Source: Pseudobdellovibrionaceae bacterium
GTDB taxonomy: Bacteria; Bdellovibrionota_B; Oligoflexia; Oligoflexales; Bog-1112
DNA: 45,806 nucleotides
Direction of reading: 5' to 3'
Assembly (NCBI GenBank): GCA_002711925.1
Contig: PASJ01000066.1
Coordinates: 1 to 45,806, forward strand
Part shown: positions 1-9,021 of the stretch, one piece after another
Layout: each line of letters starts with the position of its first letter
How positions within the stretch are numbered: the first letter of the stretch is position 1
The notes under the pieces: model-generated
The model's input: only the letters and a program-made list of their open reading frames with translations
The model's database searches: none
Told to the model about the DNA's origin: nothing
Translations under genes and position numbers: made by a program

Positions 1-448
1 GTTTTATTATATTGAGATCATATCATGAACTATGATCAAACATATATTATCCTGGTTTATTAGAAAAATTGGAAATAAATAAAAAAAATAGTCAAAAATC
101 CCAGTAGATACATTTTAATTTTCTATACGTATTATAATTAAAAAAAAAAAAAATCATTTTTAAACGAGAATTTATATATAAATATTCTATAATTATTAGC
201 TTATTTTACTATAGTCTTCCTGGAGCGCGATAAAAAAAGAACAAGTCAATCATAAGTATTTTATTTCAATAATAAGAATATGTATTTAACTATCAGTTGA
301 AACAGTCTAAAATTATTAAATAGAAATCAGATTGAAAATTATATGAAAAAGCAATCAAATTTGTACTTATCGATTGATCTATGTGTTTTTAAATTTACTT
401 GATGATAATTTTTTTAAGTGAATAAAAAAGATATTGGAAGGGTATACA
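1..448. other. AT-rich intergenic region with no gene seen
   Basis: I see no open frame of useful length on either strand before the first gene. The stretch is extremely AT-rich. It carries a run of 14 A at 140-153, directly after a TATAAT hexamer at 133-138, but no convincing -35 element is correctly spaced from it. The end next to the first gene holds the ribosome-binding site GGAAGGG at 436-442. The neighbouring upstream gene is outside the window. Confidence 0.6.
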
Positions 449-3400
449 TTGAAAATAATTTTAGTTTTGATTTGTCTCTTGAGAAGTTTTTATCTTTTTG
501 GTTTACCTATAAGTTTTGGTATAAACCAGGGAGACTTGGAATATTATGAATTAAGCTCAAAAAATTTTAGAGTTTATCATGATAAAAGAACACCGAATGA
601 AGCTAAACTTCTTGTTGAAACCCTCGAAAGTATAAAACCAATTGCTGAAAGTTGGTTTGAGATTAAGCAAGGAGGGCGACTTCCTATTATAAGTTCTGCA
701 GTGACTGATGGTCCTTCATTTGCAAATTTTTTATTAGATACTATTGAACTTCAGACTATGGGTCAAGGTGATCGTGATTTATTTCTACATGAATATACCC
801 ATACAATGATGTATCGTCATTTTCATAATTTACTTGGTCCTGCTGGAGCTCTTATTCACTTGCCTTGGATACCTGCCTGGTTGGTCGAAGGTTTAGCGGA
901 GTGTCTTAGTATTTCAGTTGGTTCAGATGCACAAGCTAGTATTGAAAGATTTTACGCCTTAAAAGGGAATTGGCCAAGCTATGATCGGTTGGCATCTTTA
1001 TATGGTCGAAGCGATGATAATTTTTCTCACAGAGGTTACGCTCTTTCAGGAAGTTTCGTAACTTGGCTTTTTCGGTTAAACCCGGATTTTTCTTTAGCTC
1101 AATTATTAAATGATATCTATCAATATTCTATGCCATGGTATTACCCACTATCATTTAATCCATTTATTTCTTATTACCCGACAGAAAAAGCACTTATGAA
1201 TCAATTCAATAAATCGGCTCAAGAACTTTATGAACAATATAAGAATGAAGCAACAGCTTATTGGAAGAGTCAATCTAACGGGATATTTTGGTCAAATGAA
1301 AAAGATAAAAAAATTAATTTGTCAGGTTTTAATGGTTTAGTAAGTAGAGGATCTGAATCTTATATCTTTTTGGATAAAGGAAGTCACCGTGTAGCATCTC
1401 GTCTTCTTTTTAGTCGGGATTCAGGTTGGTTAAATGATTTAGAAAGTCAAAGGTTCGAAGTTCCAGAACGCATATATTGGCATCGACTTGCTTTTGACGG
1501 AAACGATATTATAGCTGCTAAAGTTGAGCAAGATGAGGAAAGTCTTTTATATTATCATAAACTTGTACTGCTTAAAAAGATTAAAGGCGGAAAGTATACT
1601 ACTGATAATAATTTTTTCCGTTTTAATGGCTTTGTTCTTAAAATGTTTTCTGATGAGACTAAAATTTTCTGGTTAGAGCAGGAGCAAGAGATAACTAAAT
1701 TTTGTCAATTAGACAAAAATTTATTAAGAAACAACATAACTATAAATGAAAGCCATATTGAATGTTTTTTCGATGAAAAAACACCAAATTCACTAAAGTA
1801 CCTTGGACATGTGGGAAATTCCCGTTCCAGTAAAAAAAGCTTTCGTGAGAACTTAAATAAAATTTGGTTTGCCAAGAAAGAGCAAACATCTCATAATGAT
1901 CGGTATAAAATATTTTCTTGGCAAACCAAAGAAAATCAAACTTTTTCCCTAAACTACCAGTTAGGTGGATCACCTATAAAAATTTTAGAAAAAAAAGAAA
2001 ATCTATGGCTTTTAGTTGGAAGCCAAGAAAGAAGGAATTTAGTAAAACTTGACAAGAATGGTAATTGTCTTGGTCTTTGGAACTCAGATGATTTCATTAC
2101 CGATATTTATTCAAGTGGTAGTGATAAGTTAATCTTCGTTCTTTTCAATGGAAAAAATAAGATTATTAAAAGGGTGAGTGAAGACCGATTGAACTTAAAG
2201 CCTTGTCAAAACTTGTCGCAGCATACTACGCCATACATGGTTGCTCTTAACAATAAAAACGATTTAACTTTATCTGATGCTCTTTTAAAATCAAGTTATT
2301 GGAAAACAAGTAATAAAGATTTAGCTATTAATGTGTCTAGTTTAAATAAGAGTCAAGCAAAAGAAAGATCAGTAAAGAAGGAAAGCAAGAGACACTTTAT
2401 TAAAGATTCAAAACATAAAAATTTTTTTATCACTCAATCAAGTTCTAAATCAAAGTGGCGAGGTAGACCTGCACTTATCTTTCCATGGGTCGGCGGAGAT
2501 GATATTTTTGGAATGCAGTATGGTGCGTTAACTTTGCCACTTATTGATGAAATGCAGAATGAGGAACTCAGGCTAACAATGCTTTATGGCGTTGAGAGTA
2601 AATATCCTTCTTTTTCGCTTTCACTTATCTCCAGACGTTATACGCCAACATATAGTCTTGTTTTTTCAAAAAGACAAAAGTGGAACGGAGTTTACTATGA
2701 TAAAGATGAAAAAACACTCAGTAGTTCATATCTTGATGAGATAAATTTAGATATAGCTATGTCAATACGAAGAGTCTATCGATATCTTCAAATCTTTTTT
2801 CGTCCAGGTCTTTCAGTAAGTGAAACGAAACCATTTTACGGAAGTGACAAGGTTCTTTTTGGCTTTTCTATTCAACCTTTTTTTCTTTCATCTTTTAAAT
2901 ATAGATATGGTAAGTGGCTATTTTCTTTAAATTTAAATTATCAAGGAGCTCCTGCTCTATTAAATGAAAAATTTCATTACAATAGTCTTGGTGGAAGGCT
3001 CTCGGTTGGGCGTTCTTTTTCATTTCTTAGGTCAAATGTTTCTCTAGGAATCAAAGCGTCGAGAACGCGAGGTAAAACAGGAAAAAGTCCAAACCTAAAA
3101 GAATTTTATATTCCGCTTAGGACTTTTATTCCAGGTTCAGGTGGGGGTATAAATCAGACAAGTTATTCACTAACTCAAGGAGGTAGTCTTTTTTTAGTGC
3201 GCTATGGTGATACCCAGTTTAAGTCATTTATAAATTTAAATTTTCCTGTTTTAGATAATATAAATCGCTTATTTTGGATACTTTATATGAAGGATTTAGA
3301 GTTCTCAGCGTTTGTCAACTATGGTTCAATCTGGAACCAAAATTCAAGTAAAAGCTTGAAATTTTTACTAGCTCATGGTTACAATCTTGATTTATCTCTT

Positions 3401-3502
3401 GAAAATAAAGGGGTAAATTTTAATCTAGGTTTTGGTTCAGGTCAGCTTGTCAGTGATGTTTGGCAGTTTTACATTAAGTTTGGTTTTGATGCCCTTTTTT
3501 AA
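449..3502 (+). CDS. Exported HEXXH metallopeptidase with C-terminal beta-barrel-like domain
   Basis: Product of 1017 aa. The chosen TTG start at 449 has GGAAGGG six bases upstream and begins directly with a signal peptide (MKIILVLICLLRSFYLFG); a TTG at 434 would lie on that ribosome-binding site. Residues 114-118 read HEYTH, a zinc-binding HEXXH motif, and EGLAE begins at Glu147, a spacing typical of gluzincins, where a downstream Glu is the third zinc ligand. The middle part (about 280-620) is rich in short beta-like segments, possibly a propeller. The last 300 or so residues alternate aromatic and polar positions and end in Phe (IKFGFDALF), as in outer-membrane barrels. Inference: a surface-anchored peptidase. 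The gene is followed 11 bases later by aroC, so the two may be cotranscribed. The barrel and propeller assignments rest on composition only. Confidence 0.72.
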   Translation: MKIILVLICLLRSFYLFGLPISFGINQGDLEYYELSSKNFRVYHDKRTPNEAKLLVETLESIKPIAESWFEIKQGGRLPIISSAVTDGPSFANFLLDTIELQTMGQGDRDLFLHEYTHTMMYRHFHNLLGPAGALIHLPWIPAWLVEGLAECLSISVGSDAQASIERFYALKGNWPSYDRLASLYGRSDDNFSHRGYALSGSFVTWLFRLNPDFSLAQLLNDIYQYSMPWYYPLSFNPFISYYPTEKALMNQFNKSAQELYEQYKNEATAYWKSQSNGIFWSNEKDKKINLSGFNGLVSRGSESYIFLDKGSHRVASRLLFSRDSGWLNDLESQRFEVPERIYWHRLAFDGNDIIAAKVEQDEESLLYYHKLVLLKKIKGGKYTTDNNFFRFNGFVLKMFSDETKIFWLEQEQEITKFCQLDKNLLRNNITINESHIECFFDEKTPNSLKYLGHVGNSRSSKKSFRENLNKIWFAKKEQTSHNDRYKIFSWQTKENQTFSLNYQLGGSPIKILEKKENLWLLVGSQERRNLVKLDKNGNCLGLWNSDDFITDIYSSGSDKLIFVLFNGKNKIIKRVSEDRLNLKPCQNLSQHTTPYMVALNNKNDLTLSDALLKSSYWKTSNKDLAINVSSLNKSQAKERSVKKESKRHFIKDSKHKNFFITQSSSKSKWRGRPALIFPWVGGDDIFGMQYGALTLPLIDEMQNEELRLTMLYGVESKYPSFSLSLISRRYTPTYSLVFSKRQKWNGVYYDKDEKTLSSSYLDEINLDIAMSIRRVYRYLQIFFRPGLSVSETKPFYGSDKVLFGFSIQPFFLSSFKYRYGKWLFSLNLNYQGAPALLNEKFHYNSLGGRLSVGRSFSFLRSNVSLGIKASRTRGKTGKSPNLKEFYIPLRTFIPGSGGGINQTSYSLTQGGSLFLVRYGDTQFKSFINLNFPVLDNINRLFWILYMKDLEFSAFVNYGSIWNQNSSKSLKFLLAHGYNLDLSLENKGVNFNLGFGSGQLVSDVWQFYIKFGFDALF

Positions 3503-3513
3503 AAGTAGAGAAT

Positions 3514-4605
3514 ATGTCAGGTAATTCTTTCGGTAATTTATTCCGTGTACTTACATTTGGTGAATCCCACGGTCATTCTGTTGGTGTTGTTATTGATGGT
3601 TGTCCGGCAAATATCCCTATTTCTATTGAGCATATACAGCGTGCTTTAAACAGAAGAAGGCCTGGGCAAAGCTTATATACAAGCCCTCGGGATGAATCCG
3701 ATCAGTTGATCTGTATGTCAGGTCTGGAGAAAGGTAAGTCTTTAGGATCATCTATATGTTTGAGCGTAAAAAACAAAGATTACAGAAAAAAAGATTATGA
3801 TGAGCTAAATGACTTATATCGTCCTTCTCATGCTGACTATACATATGAAATGAAGTACGGAATTAGATCTAAAAGTGGAGGAGGTCGTAGTAGTGCTAGA
3901 GAAACTCTTGCAAGGGTTGCTGCAGGAGCTCTCGCTGAACAAATGCTAAAATTCTTTTGCCCAAAGCTGGAAGTGATTGCTTTTACACAAAGTATAAGAA
4001 ATTTATCGTTAAAAAATGATTTATTAAATGTTTCAAAAGATGAAATTTATAGTTCGCAATTAAGGTGTCCAGATAAAATTATAGAGGCTCAGATGAAAGA
4101 TTTGCTTAACAATGTGCAAAAAACAGGAGATACCTTAGGAGGAGTTATTTCAGGTCAAATAAGAAATTGTCCGGTTGGTTTTGGAGAACCTGTTTTTGAT
4201 AAGTTAGAGGCAGATCTTGCTAAAGCTATGTTAAGTATACCAGCAAGCAAGGGTTTTGAAGTTGGAGAGGGTTTTTCATCTACTCTTATGCTTGGTTCGG
4301 AACATAATGATATTTTCATTAATAAATCTAATGAAATACGAACAAAAACTAATCACTCAGGTGGAATTCAAGGTGGTATCTCTAACGGAGAACATATTAA
4401 TTTCAGGGTTGCTTTTAAACCTGTTTCAACTTTATTTAAGAAGCAAATGACAGTAAATAAATTTAAAGAAAACATACCTTTAAAGTTAAAAAGTGGTCGA
4501 CATGACCCTTGCGTTTTACCCAGAGCTGTTAGTGTTGTAGAAGCTATGGCTTATCTTGTCTTGGCAGAAAATTTTTTAAAATACAAAGCGAGAAAACTAA
4601 TTTAA
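3514..4605 (+). CDS. aroC: Chorismate synthase
   Basis: 363 aa, the usual length for the family. It converts 5-enolpyruvylshikimate-3-phosphate to chorismate, the last common step of aromatic biosynthesis, using reduced FMN, in the cytosol. The N-terminus MSGNSFGNLFRVLTFGESHG is the family signature, with the catalytic His in GESHG. RPSHADYTYEMKYG, GGGRSSARETLARVAAGA and the late SGRHDPCVLPRA segment are also hallmarks. The ATG at 3514 follows a weak GAGA ribosome-binding site. The start lies 11 bases after the peptidase stop, and the gene converges on the amidohydrolase gene. aroQ, another shikimate-pathway gene, lies further along on the other strand. Confidence 0.97.
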   Translation: MSGNSFGNLFRVLTFGESHGHSVGVVIDGCPANIPISIEHIQRALNRRRPGQSLYTSPRDESDQLICMSGLEKGKSLGSSICLSVKNKDYRKKDYDELNDLYRPSHADYTYEMKYGIRSKSGGGRSSARETLARVAAGALAEQMLKFFCPKLEVIAFTQSIRNLSLKNDLLNVSKDEIYSSQLRCPDKIIEAQMKDLLNNVQKTGDTLGGVISGQIRNCPVGFGEPVFDKLEADLAKAMLSIPASKGFEVGEGFSSTLMLGSEHNDIFINKSNEIRTKTNHSGGIQGGISNGEHINFRVAFKPVSTLFKKQMTVNKFKENIPLKLKSGRHDPCVLPRAVSVVEAMAYLVLAENFLKYKARKLI

Positions 4606-4640
4606 AAACTATTATTTTAACAGTTATAATTTATCTTAAA

Positions 4641-5927
4641 TTAAAAATATTTTTGTAATTGAATCGGCAAAGGTCGATCATTGAATATTTTTATAAAATT
4701 TTTTGCAAAGACCTTTTTGGGAAAAGATTTGTTATTGTACTTAACTTTTTTCATAGTTAAAAAAGAAGTAACAAGAGGGTTTTTATCATATATTGAAGTT
4801 AAAAGTGATGCATCACTTTTAATGAGATTTTTCCATTGCATATACCATAATGCTGTTTTAACAAGAGGGAGAATCATTTGCACAGGATAGTCGCTTCCGT
4901 ATATTAATCTATCCATAAGATCTTGTCGTTTTAAAAGCAGAGGTAAGTACGATGCTCTTTCAACAACGGACGAAAATGCAGAAATATCAGCATATGTTTG
5001 TTGAGGAAATTCTTCCATAAGTTGCAAGACTAAGTCAAAATTATATTGTTCAGACCCCTTATTATCTAAATTCTTTCCTTCTGATCCTACGTGAGCAAAT
5101 ATGATTTTGAGTTTGGGGTATTTTATTAACCATTTTTTGTAATGAAGGGGATTACCATTATTATTGTTAATATGACCAGAGTCAACACTATGCTCGTCAC
5201 CCACATGAGTTATAAGTATTAGTTTATGTTGATTTAGTAATTTAAAAAAAAGGTGGCAATTTTCATCTCGAGGAGAAAAACCCATGGAGTTCGGTAAAAT
5301 TTTGATAAGCCGCACTTGATTTTTCACTAGAAATAAAAATTCCTCTTTTAAGTTTTTTTGGTACGGGTGAATAGAGCCAACTGGAATAAGGTGAGGAGAA
5401 TTTTTTATCTGATTAATAAGATATTTATTAGAAACAGAAAATGCTGTTTTTTCAATGTTTTTTTCTCCACTTTCTTTATCATATACTGCAGCAAAAGCAA
5501 AAACTAGACCATAATACTTGATTCCAGGGAAATAATTAGTAAGTCTATATATTCTATCAAGTATATCTATATTGATTGTTTGCTCACTTTTAACCCCAAA
5601 CGCTGACCAAAAGATATTTTTTTTGAAACTTAATATCGGATATCGAAAGTATTTGTCAAATTTTGGGTTTATAAAGTTATCTTGTTTTACATTTGTTTTT
5701 GCAGCAAGGTGCATATGAGAATCAACAATAAAAGGAAGATCTTTGATATTTTCAAAAATGAGATTCTTTTCTTGTACACTATAGTCTTCAATTTTTGTGC
5801 TATTCTGCCAAAAATTTGCTCCGGATAAAAAGCTTCCTATTGAGCGTTCTTGTTTGTTTAAGTAAAGTTGTTTCGTTTTAGCTTTGTCTGTTTGTGAACA
5901 TGAAGAGAAGATAATCAGAAAGCTCAT
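4641..5927 (-). CDS. Amidohydrolase-2 family lipoprotein
   Basis: 428 aa from the only in-frame ATG. A TIM-barrel metal-dependent hydrolase: the metal-binding pair is DSHMHL (His71, His73), followed by ITHVGDEHS, IIFAHVGSEG and YGSDYPVQ, in the order expected for the amidohydrolase_2 (PF04909) family. The N-terminus MSFLIIFSSCS ends in a lipobox-like FSSC, but it is too short and uncharged to be a normal lipoprotein signal. The codons just upstream would supply the missing basic region (KQRKILKHTVT), but no standard start exists in that frame; see the A9 tract. The substrate is unknown. No operon partner: it converges with aroC and diverges from the MATE gene. Confidence 0.8.
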   Translation of the reverse strand: MSFLIIFSSCSQTDKAKTKQLYLNKQERSIGSFLSGANFWQNSTKIEDYSVQEKNLIFENIKDLPFIVDSHMHLAAKTNVKQDNFINPKFDKYFRYPILSFKKNIFWSAFGVKSEQTINIDILDRIYRLTNYFPGIKYYGLVFAFAAVYDKESGEKNIEKTAFSVSNKYLINQIKNSPHLIPVGSIHPYQKNLKEEFLFLVKNQVRLIKILPNSMGFSPRDENCHLFFKLLNQHKLILITHVGDEHSVDSGHINNNNGNPLHYKKWLIKYPKLKIIFAHVGSEGKNLDNKGSEQYNFDLVLQLMEEFPQQTYADISAFSSVVERASYLPLLLKRQDLMDRLIYGSDYPVQMILPLVKTALWYMQWKNLIKSDASLLTSIYDKNPLVTSFLTMKKVKYNNKSFPKKVFAKNFIKIFNDRPLPIQLQKYF

Positions 5928-5962
5928 TGTAACAGTATGTTTTAGTATTTTTCTTTGCTTAT

Positions 5963-5971
5963 AAAAAAAAA
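5963..5971 (-). repeat. A9/T9 homopolymer tract in the apparent signal-peptide region
   Basis: Nine A on the plus strand, read as nine T after an ATG at 5974-5972 on the minus strand. That ATG is out of frame with the amidohydrolase by one base. With ten T it would read through as MFFFYKQRKILKHTVTMSF and on into the lipobox Cys, which is a textbook lipoprotein signal. The tract may be a slippage site, a phase-variable switch, or a sequencing length error. Confidence 0.55.
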
Positions 5972-6076
5972 CATGAGGATGTATTACCTTATAGAAAATA
6001 ATAAAATTTATGTGCTATAACGAGCATATAAATTTTAATTTATAATGTCAAAATCAAATTTATTAAAGGTAAAAAT

Positions 6077-7399
6077 ATGAAAAAAATTAGTACACTATCG
6101 TTATTATGGATTTCTGTGCCTTCTATTTTGTCTCTTTCTTTGGAACCAATAGCTGAAATGATTGATACGGTATTTGCTGGGTCATTTCATGTTACATGGG
6201 TTTCTTCATTAGCAGTAACAAATACTTTTTTTATTTCCTTGGTCTGGATTCTCAGTTTTTTACCTATTGGAGTCGTTTCTGTAGTTGCGTCTTTTTACGG
6301 GCGAGGTGAAAATATTTTATTAGCAAAAAAAATTACAGGCTATTTATTTATCACAGCTATAATTGGTATAGTAATAAGCTTCATTTTATTTTTAATTGAA
6401 GCTATATTATTTAAAAATATTCTTGGTTTAAGTTCAAATCTTATTTCTACCCTTTTGCCTTACTGGCGTATGCGTATACTTGGATTTCCATTTACTCTTC
6501 TTGTGGGCGTTTCTATGGGAGTTCTTAGAGGATTACAAAAGTTTTTTTTAAGTTTTATACTTTCTCTTCTCATAACAAGTATAAATATAATTGTAACATA
6601 TATTGGTCTATTTATTTTTTCAGGTGGGCTTGAATCAATAGCTTTTGGAACAGTTTTATCTTTTGCCGTTGGTAGTTTTGCATCTATTATATATTTTTAT
6701 AAAAAAGGTTTTATTAGTTTTACCAACATTTCCTTAATGAGTGTTTTAACTGATATAGTAAATATAATTAAGGATACATATAGTTTATTTATTAGGACAT
6801 GTTTACTGACTCTTTCTTTTTTTCTTATGACTTTTTTTATTGGCAGAATGGACGAAAAACTACTTGCAGCTCACCAAATTACTTTACAATTATGGTTGTT
6901 TGCCTCTTTCTTTTTGGATGGCTTAGCTATAACGGCAAATTCAAAAGGTGCATTTTTTATTGCTAGTGGTGAAAATATATCGCTGAAAATAATTGTCTAT
7001 AAATTACTTTCTTTAGGCTTTTTGTGCGGAGTAATTATTTCGGCACTTTATGCTATTTTCTTTGATGAAATTAGCCTACTATTTACTCGAGATAAAAACG
7101 TACACAATGCTCTTGCATCTTTGGTCTTAGCTGTAATTATTTTGCAGCCTTTAAATGGTTTAGTCTATGTTTTTGACGGAATATTACTTGGAATGAAAGA
7201 TTATAAATTTATGAAAAAAATCATATTTACTGGTTTTTTATCATTATTTTTACCATGTTCTTTTCTCTCTTTTTTCTTATTTTCTTCCTTTCAAGGTATA
7301 TGGTTCTCTTTAATATTGATGAATATTTTTCGTTGTTTTTGTTCTATCTTGAGAGTGAAAAAATACTTCACACTCAGCTTAATTAATTCTAACAGTTAG
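6077..7399 (+). CDS. MATE-family multidrug/organic-cation antiporter
   Basis: 440 aa, the length usual for MATE transporters, with about twelve predicted hydrophobic segments. The N-terminus fits the family (ISVPSILSLSLEPIAEMIDTVFAG), as do the repeat-like YWRMRILGFPFTLLVGVSMGVLRGLQ and the second-half equivalents AAHQITLQLW and ILQPLNGLVYVFDGILLGMKDY. Closest in style to the DinF/NorM branches. Likely an inner-membrane exporter driven by H+ or Na+; the substrate cannot be read from sequence. The ATG has AAAGG seven bases upstream. It stands 73 bases before htrA, which appears to have its own promoter. Confidence 0.92.
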   Translation: MKKISTLSLLWISVPSILSLSLEPIAEMIDTVFAGSFHVTWVSSLAVTNTFFISLVWILSFLPIGVVSVVASFYGRGENILLAKKITGYLFITAIIGIVISFILFLIEAILFKNILGLSSNLISTLLPYWRMRILGFPFTLLVGVSMGVLRGLQKFFLSFILSLLITSINIIVTYIGLFIFSGGLESIAFGTVLSFAVGSFASIIYFYKKGFISFTNISLMSVLTDIVNIIKDTYSLFIRTCLLTLSFFLMTFFIGRMDEKLLAAHQITLQLWLFASFFLDGLAITANSKGAFFIASGENISLKIIVYKLLSLGFLCGVIISALYAIFFDEISLLFTRDKNVHNALASLVLAVIILQPLNGLVYVFDGILLGMKDYKFMKKIIFTGFLSLFLPCSFLSFFLFSSFQGIWFSLILMNIFRCFCSILRVKKYFTLSLINSNS

Positions 7400-7402
7400 A
7401 AC

Positions 7403-7439
7403 TTGACAAGATTTTTTTTTTTCTTAATCTATATATAAG
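7403..7439 (+). promoter_or_regulatory. Putative sigma70-type promoter for htrA
   Basis: A perfect -35 hexamer TTGACA at 7403-7408 starts just after the MATE stop codon. It is followed by a T-rich spacer and an AT-rich -10 zone. TAATCT at 7425-7430 gives a 16-base spacer; TATA-rich sequence continues to 7439. The -35 is clear but the exact -10 is not. No extracytoplasmic sigma-type element was recognised. Confidence 0.45.
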
Positions 7440-7472
7440 ATAATTTTTTACTTTATTTAGGATAAATTCTCC

Positions 7473-9005
7473 ATGAAAAAAGGTAGGTTTTTTAGTTTCT
7501 TAACAATTTCATATTTAATTATTTTTTTTAGTTATATAGGATTTTCAGAAGGAAAATATATTTTACCTTCCCAATTCAAAAAAAATATAAACGACTCAGC
7601 CAGCCAAAGCTTGACTCAATTAAAAAAAATGTCTGAAGGACTTTCTTTCATTGCAGAAGAAGCAAAAAAGGGAGTTGTCTATATATATGTAACAAAAAGT
7701 ATTAAGAATCAATATCAAGGAGTAGATCCTTTTGAATTTTTCTTCGGTAGAAAAAATCCTAATTTTGAAGAGCCAAACGAAGAATTTAAACAAGAAGGTC
7801 TAGGGTCTGGTTTCATTGTTGATTTAAAACAAGGTTACATTTTAACAAATAATCATGTTGTTGATGGTGCTGATGAAATTAATCTCAAATTGTCAAACGG
7901 GGAGACATATGATGCAAAAATTGTTGGAACCGATGCAGATACTGAGATAGCCGTTTTACAAATTTCTGATAAAAATTTCAATAGAGATGGTTTAAAACAC
8001 CTGGTCTTATCCAACTCAGAAAAAGTTAAAGTTGGCGAATTTGTTGTTGCTTTAGGTGCACCATTTCGCTTAGAAGCTAGCGTTACCCTCGGTGTTGTTT
8101 CTGCAACAGGGAGAGGTCCACTTTCAATTACAAAATACGGAAATTTTATTCAAACTGATGCTGCTATCAACCCAGGTAACAGTGGCGGTCCTTTGCTTGA
8201 TTTAGATGGAAATGTTGTTGCTATTAATACTGCTATTGCTTCTCGTAGCGGTGGCTATAATGGGATCGGGTTTGCTATTCCTTCAAACTTGGTAAGAGAA
8301 GTCTCTCAAAGATTAATAAATGATGGTAGTATCGAGCGAGGTTATATTGGTGTTGGTTTTGTACCTTTCCAAAAAGAGTGGGGAGAATCTGTCGAATTTC
8401 CAAAGGGGCTCACAGGAGTGGTTGTAACGCAAATCAAAGAGGACGGACCTGCTGATAAAGCTGGTATAAAAAAAGGGGATGTGATTGTTGCTGTCTCTGA
8501 AAAAAAACTTCAAACATCCAATGATTTGGTAAGTATTGTAGGTTTGATGAAACCTGGAACAAAAACAAACATTACAATATACAGAAGTGGTAAGAAAAAA
8601 GAGCTTAGTATTCTTATCTCTAATTGGCCTGATTCAGAGTCGATTAAAAAACAAAACACCAAAGAAGAAAAACAAGAGCTTCAAAAAGTAGATAATAAGT
8701 TCGGTTTATTAGTTAAACATATTTCAAAAAGTAAGGATTTAGTTGAAGAATTTGGAATTAAGGGCAAAAATGGTCTTGTAGTTACCTTTGTAGAAGAAGA
8801 CTCTGTGGCATTTTATGCTGGACTTAGAAGAGGTGATTTTATTATCTTATTAGATTGGGATAATAAAGGTCTTGATAACTCGATTAATTTCTATAATTAC
8901 ATTAAAGAAAAAGAAAAGGTAGTTGTTGGTATAGAAAGACAAGGAGAAGATAATTTAAAAATAATAAGTTTGAAAAAATTGAAGGAAAAAAGTACTAACA
9001 AATAA
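7473..9005 (+). CDS. htrA: HtrA/DegP-type periplasmic serine protease with two PDZ domains
   Basis: 510 aa, the usual Do-protease length. A signal peptide (about 1-27) is followed by a chymotrypsin-like domain (about 65-270), PDZ1 (about 290-385) and a diverged PDZ2 (about 405-500). The catalytic His128 lies in TNNHVVDGA and Ser237 in GNSGGPL. The position normally holding the catalytic Asp (TDIAV or SDIAL in relatives) is Glu158 in DADTEIAVLQ. Known role: periplasmic quality control, degrading or chaperoning misfolded envelope proteins. An AGGA ribosome-binding site lies about ten bases before the ATG. pgeF follows almost immediately, so the two are probably cotranscribed. The family assignment is secure. 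Whether the Glu preserves activity is open. Confidence 0.95.
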   Translation: MKKGRFFSFLTISYLIIFFSYIGFSEGKYILPSQFKKNINDSASQSLTQLKKMSEGLSFIAEEAKKGVVYIYVTKSIKNQYQGVDPFEFFFGRKNPNFEEPNEEFKQEGLGSGFIVDLKQGYILTNNHVVDGADEINLKLSNGETYDAKIVGTDADTEIAVLQISDKNFNRDGLKHLVLSNSEKVKVGEFVVALGAPFRLEASVTLGVVSATGRGPLSITKYGNFIQTDAAINPGNSGGPLLDLDGNVVAINTAIASRSGGYNGIGFAIPSNLVREVSQRLINDGSIERGYIGVGFVPFQKEWGESVEFPKGLTGVVVTQIKEDGPADKAGIKKGDVIVAVSEKKLQTSNDLVSIVGLMKPGTKTNITIYRSGKKKELSILISNWPDSESIKKQNTKEEKQELQKVDNKFGLLVKHISKSKDLVEEFGIKGKNGLVVTFVEEDSVAFYAGLRRGDFIILLDWDNKGLDNSINFYNYIKEKEKVVVGIERQGEDNLKIISLKKLKEKSTNK

Positions 9006-9021
9006 ATTGTTTGGTAAACTT

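Noticed and set aside
7387..7410. Small palindromes plus T run after the MATE stop as an intrinsic terminator
   Set aside because: TTCTAACAGTTAGAA has almost no loop and the T run begins ten bases later; the same DNA reads better as the htrA -35 region.
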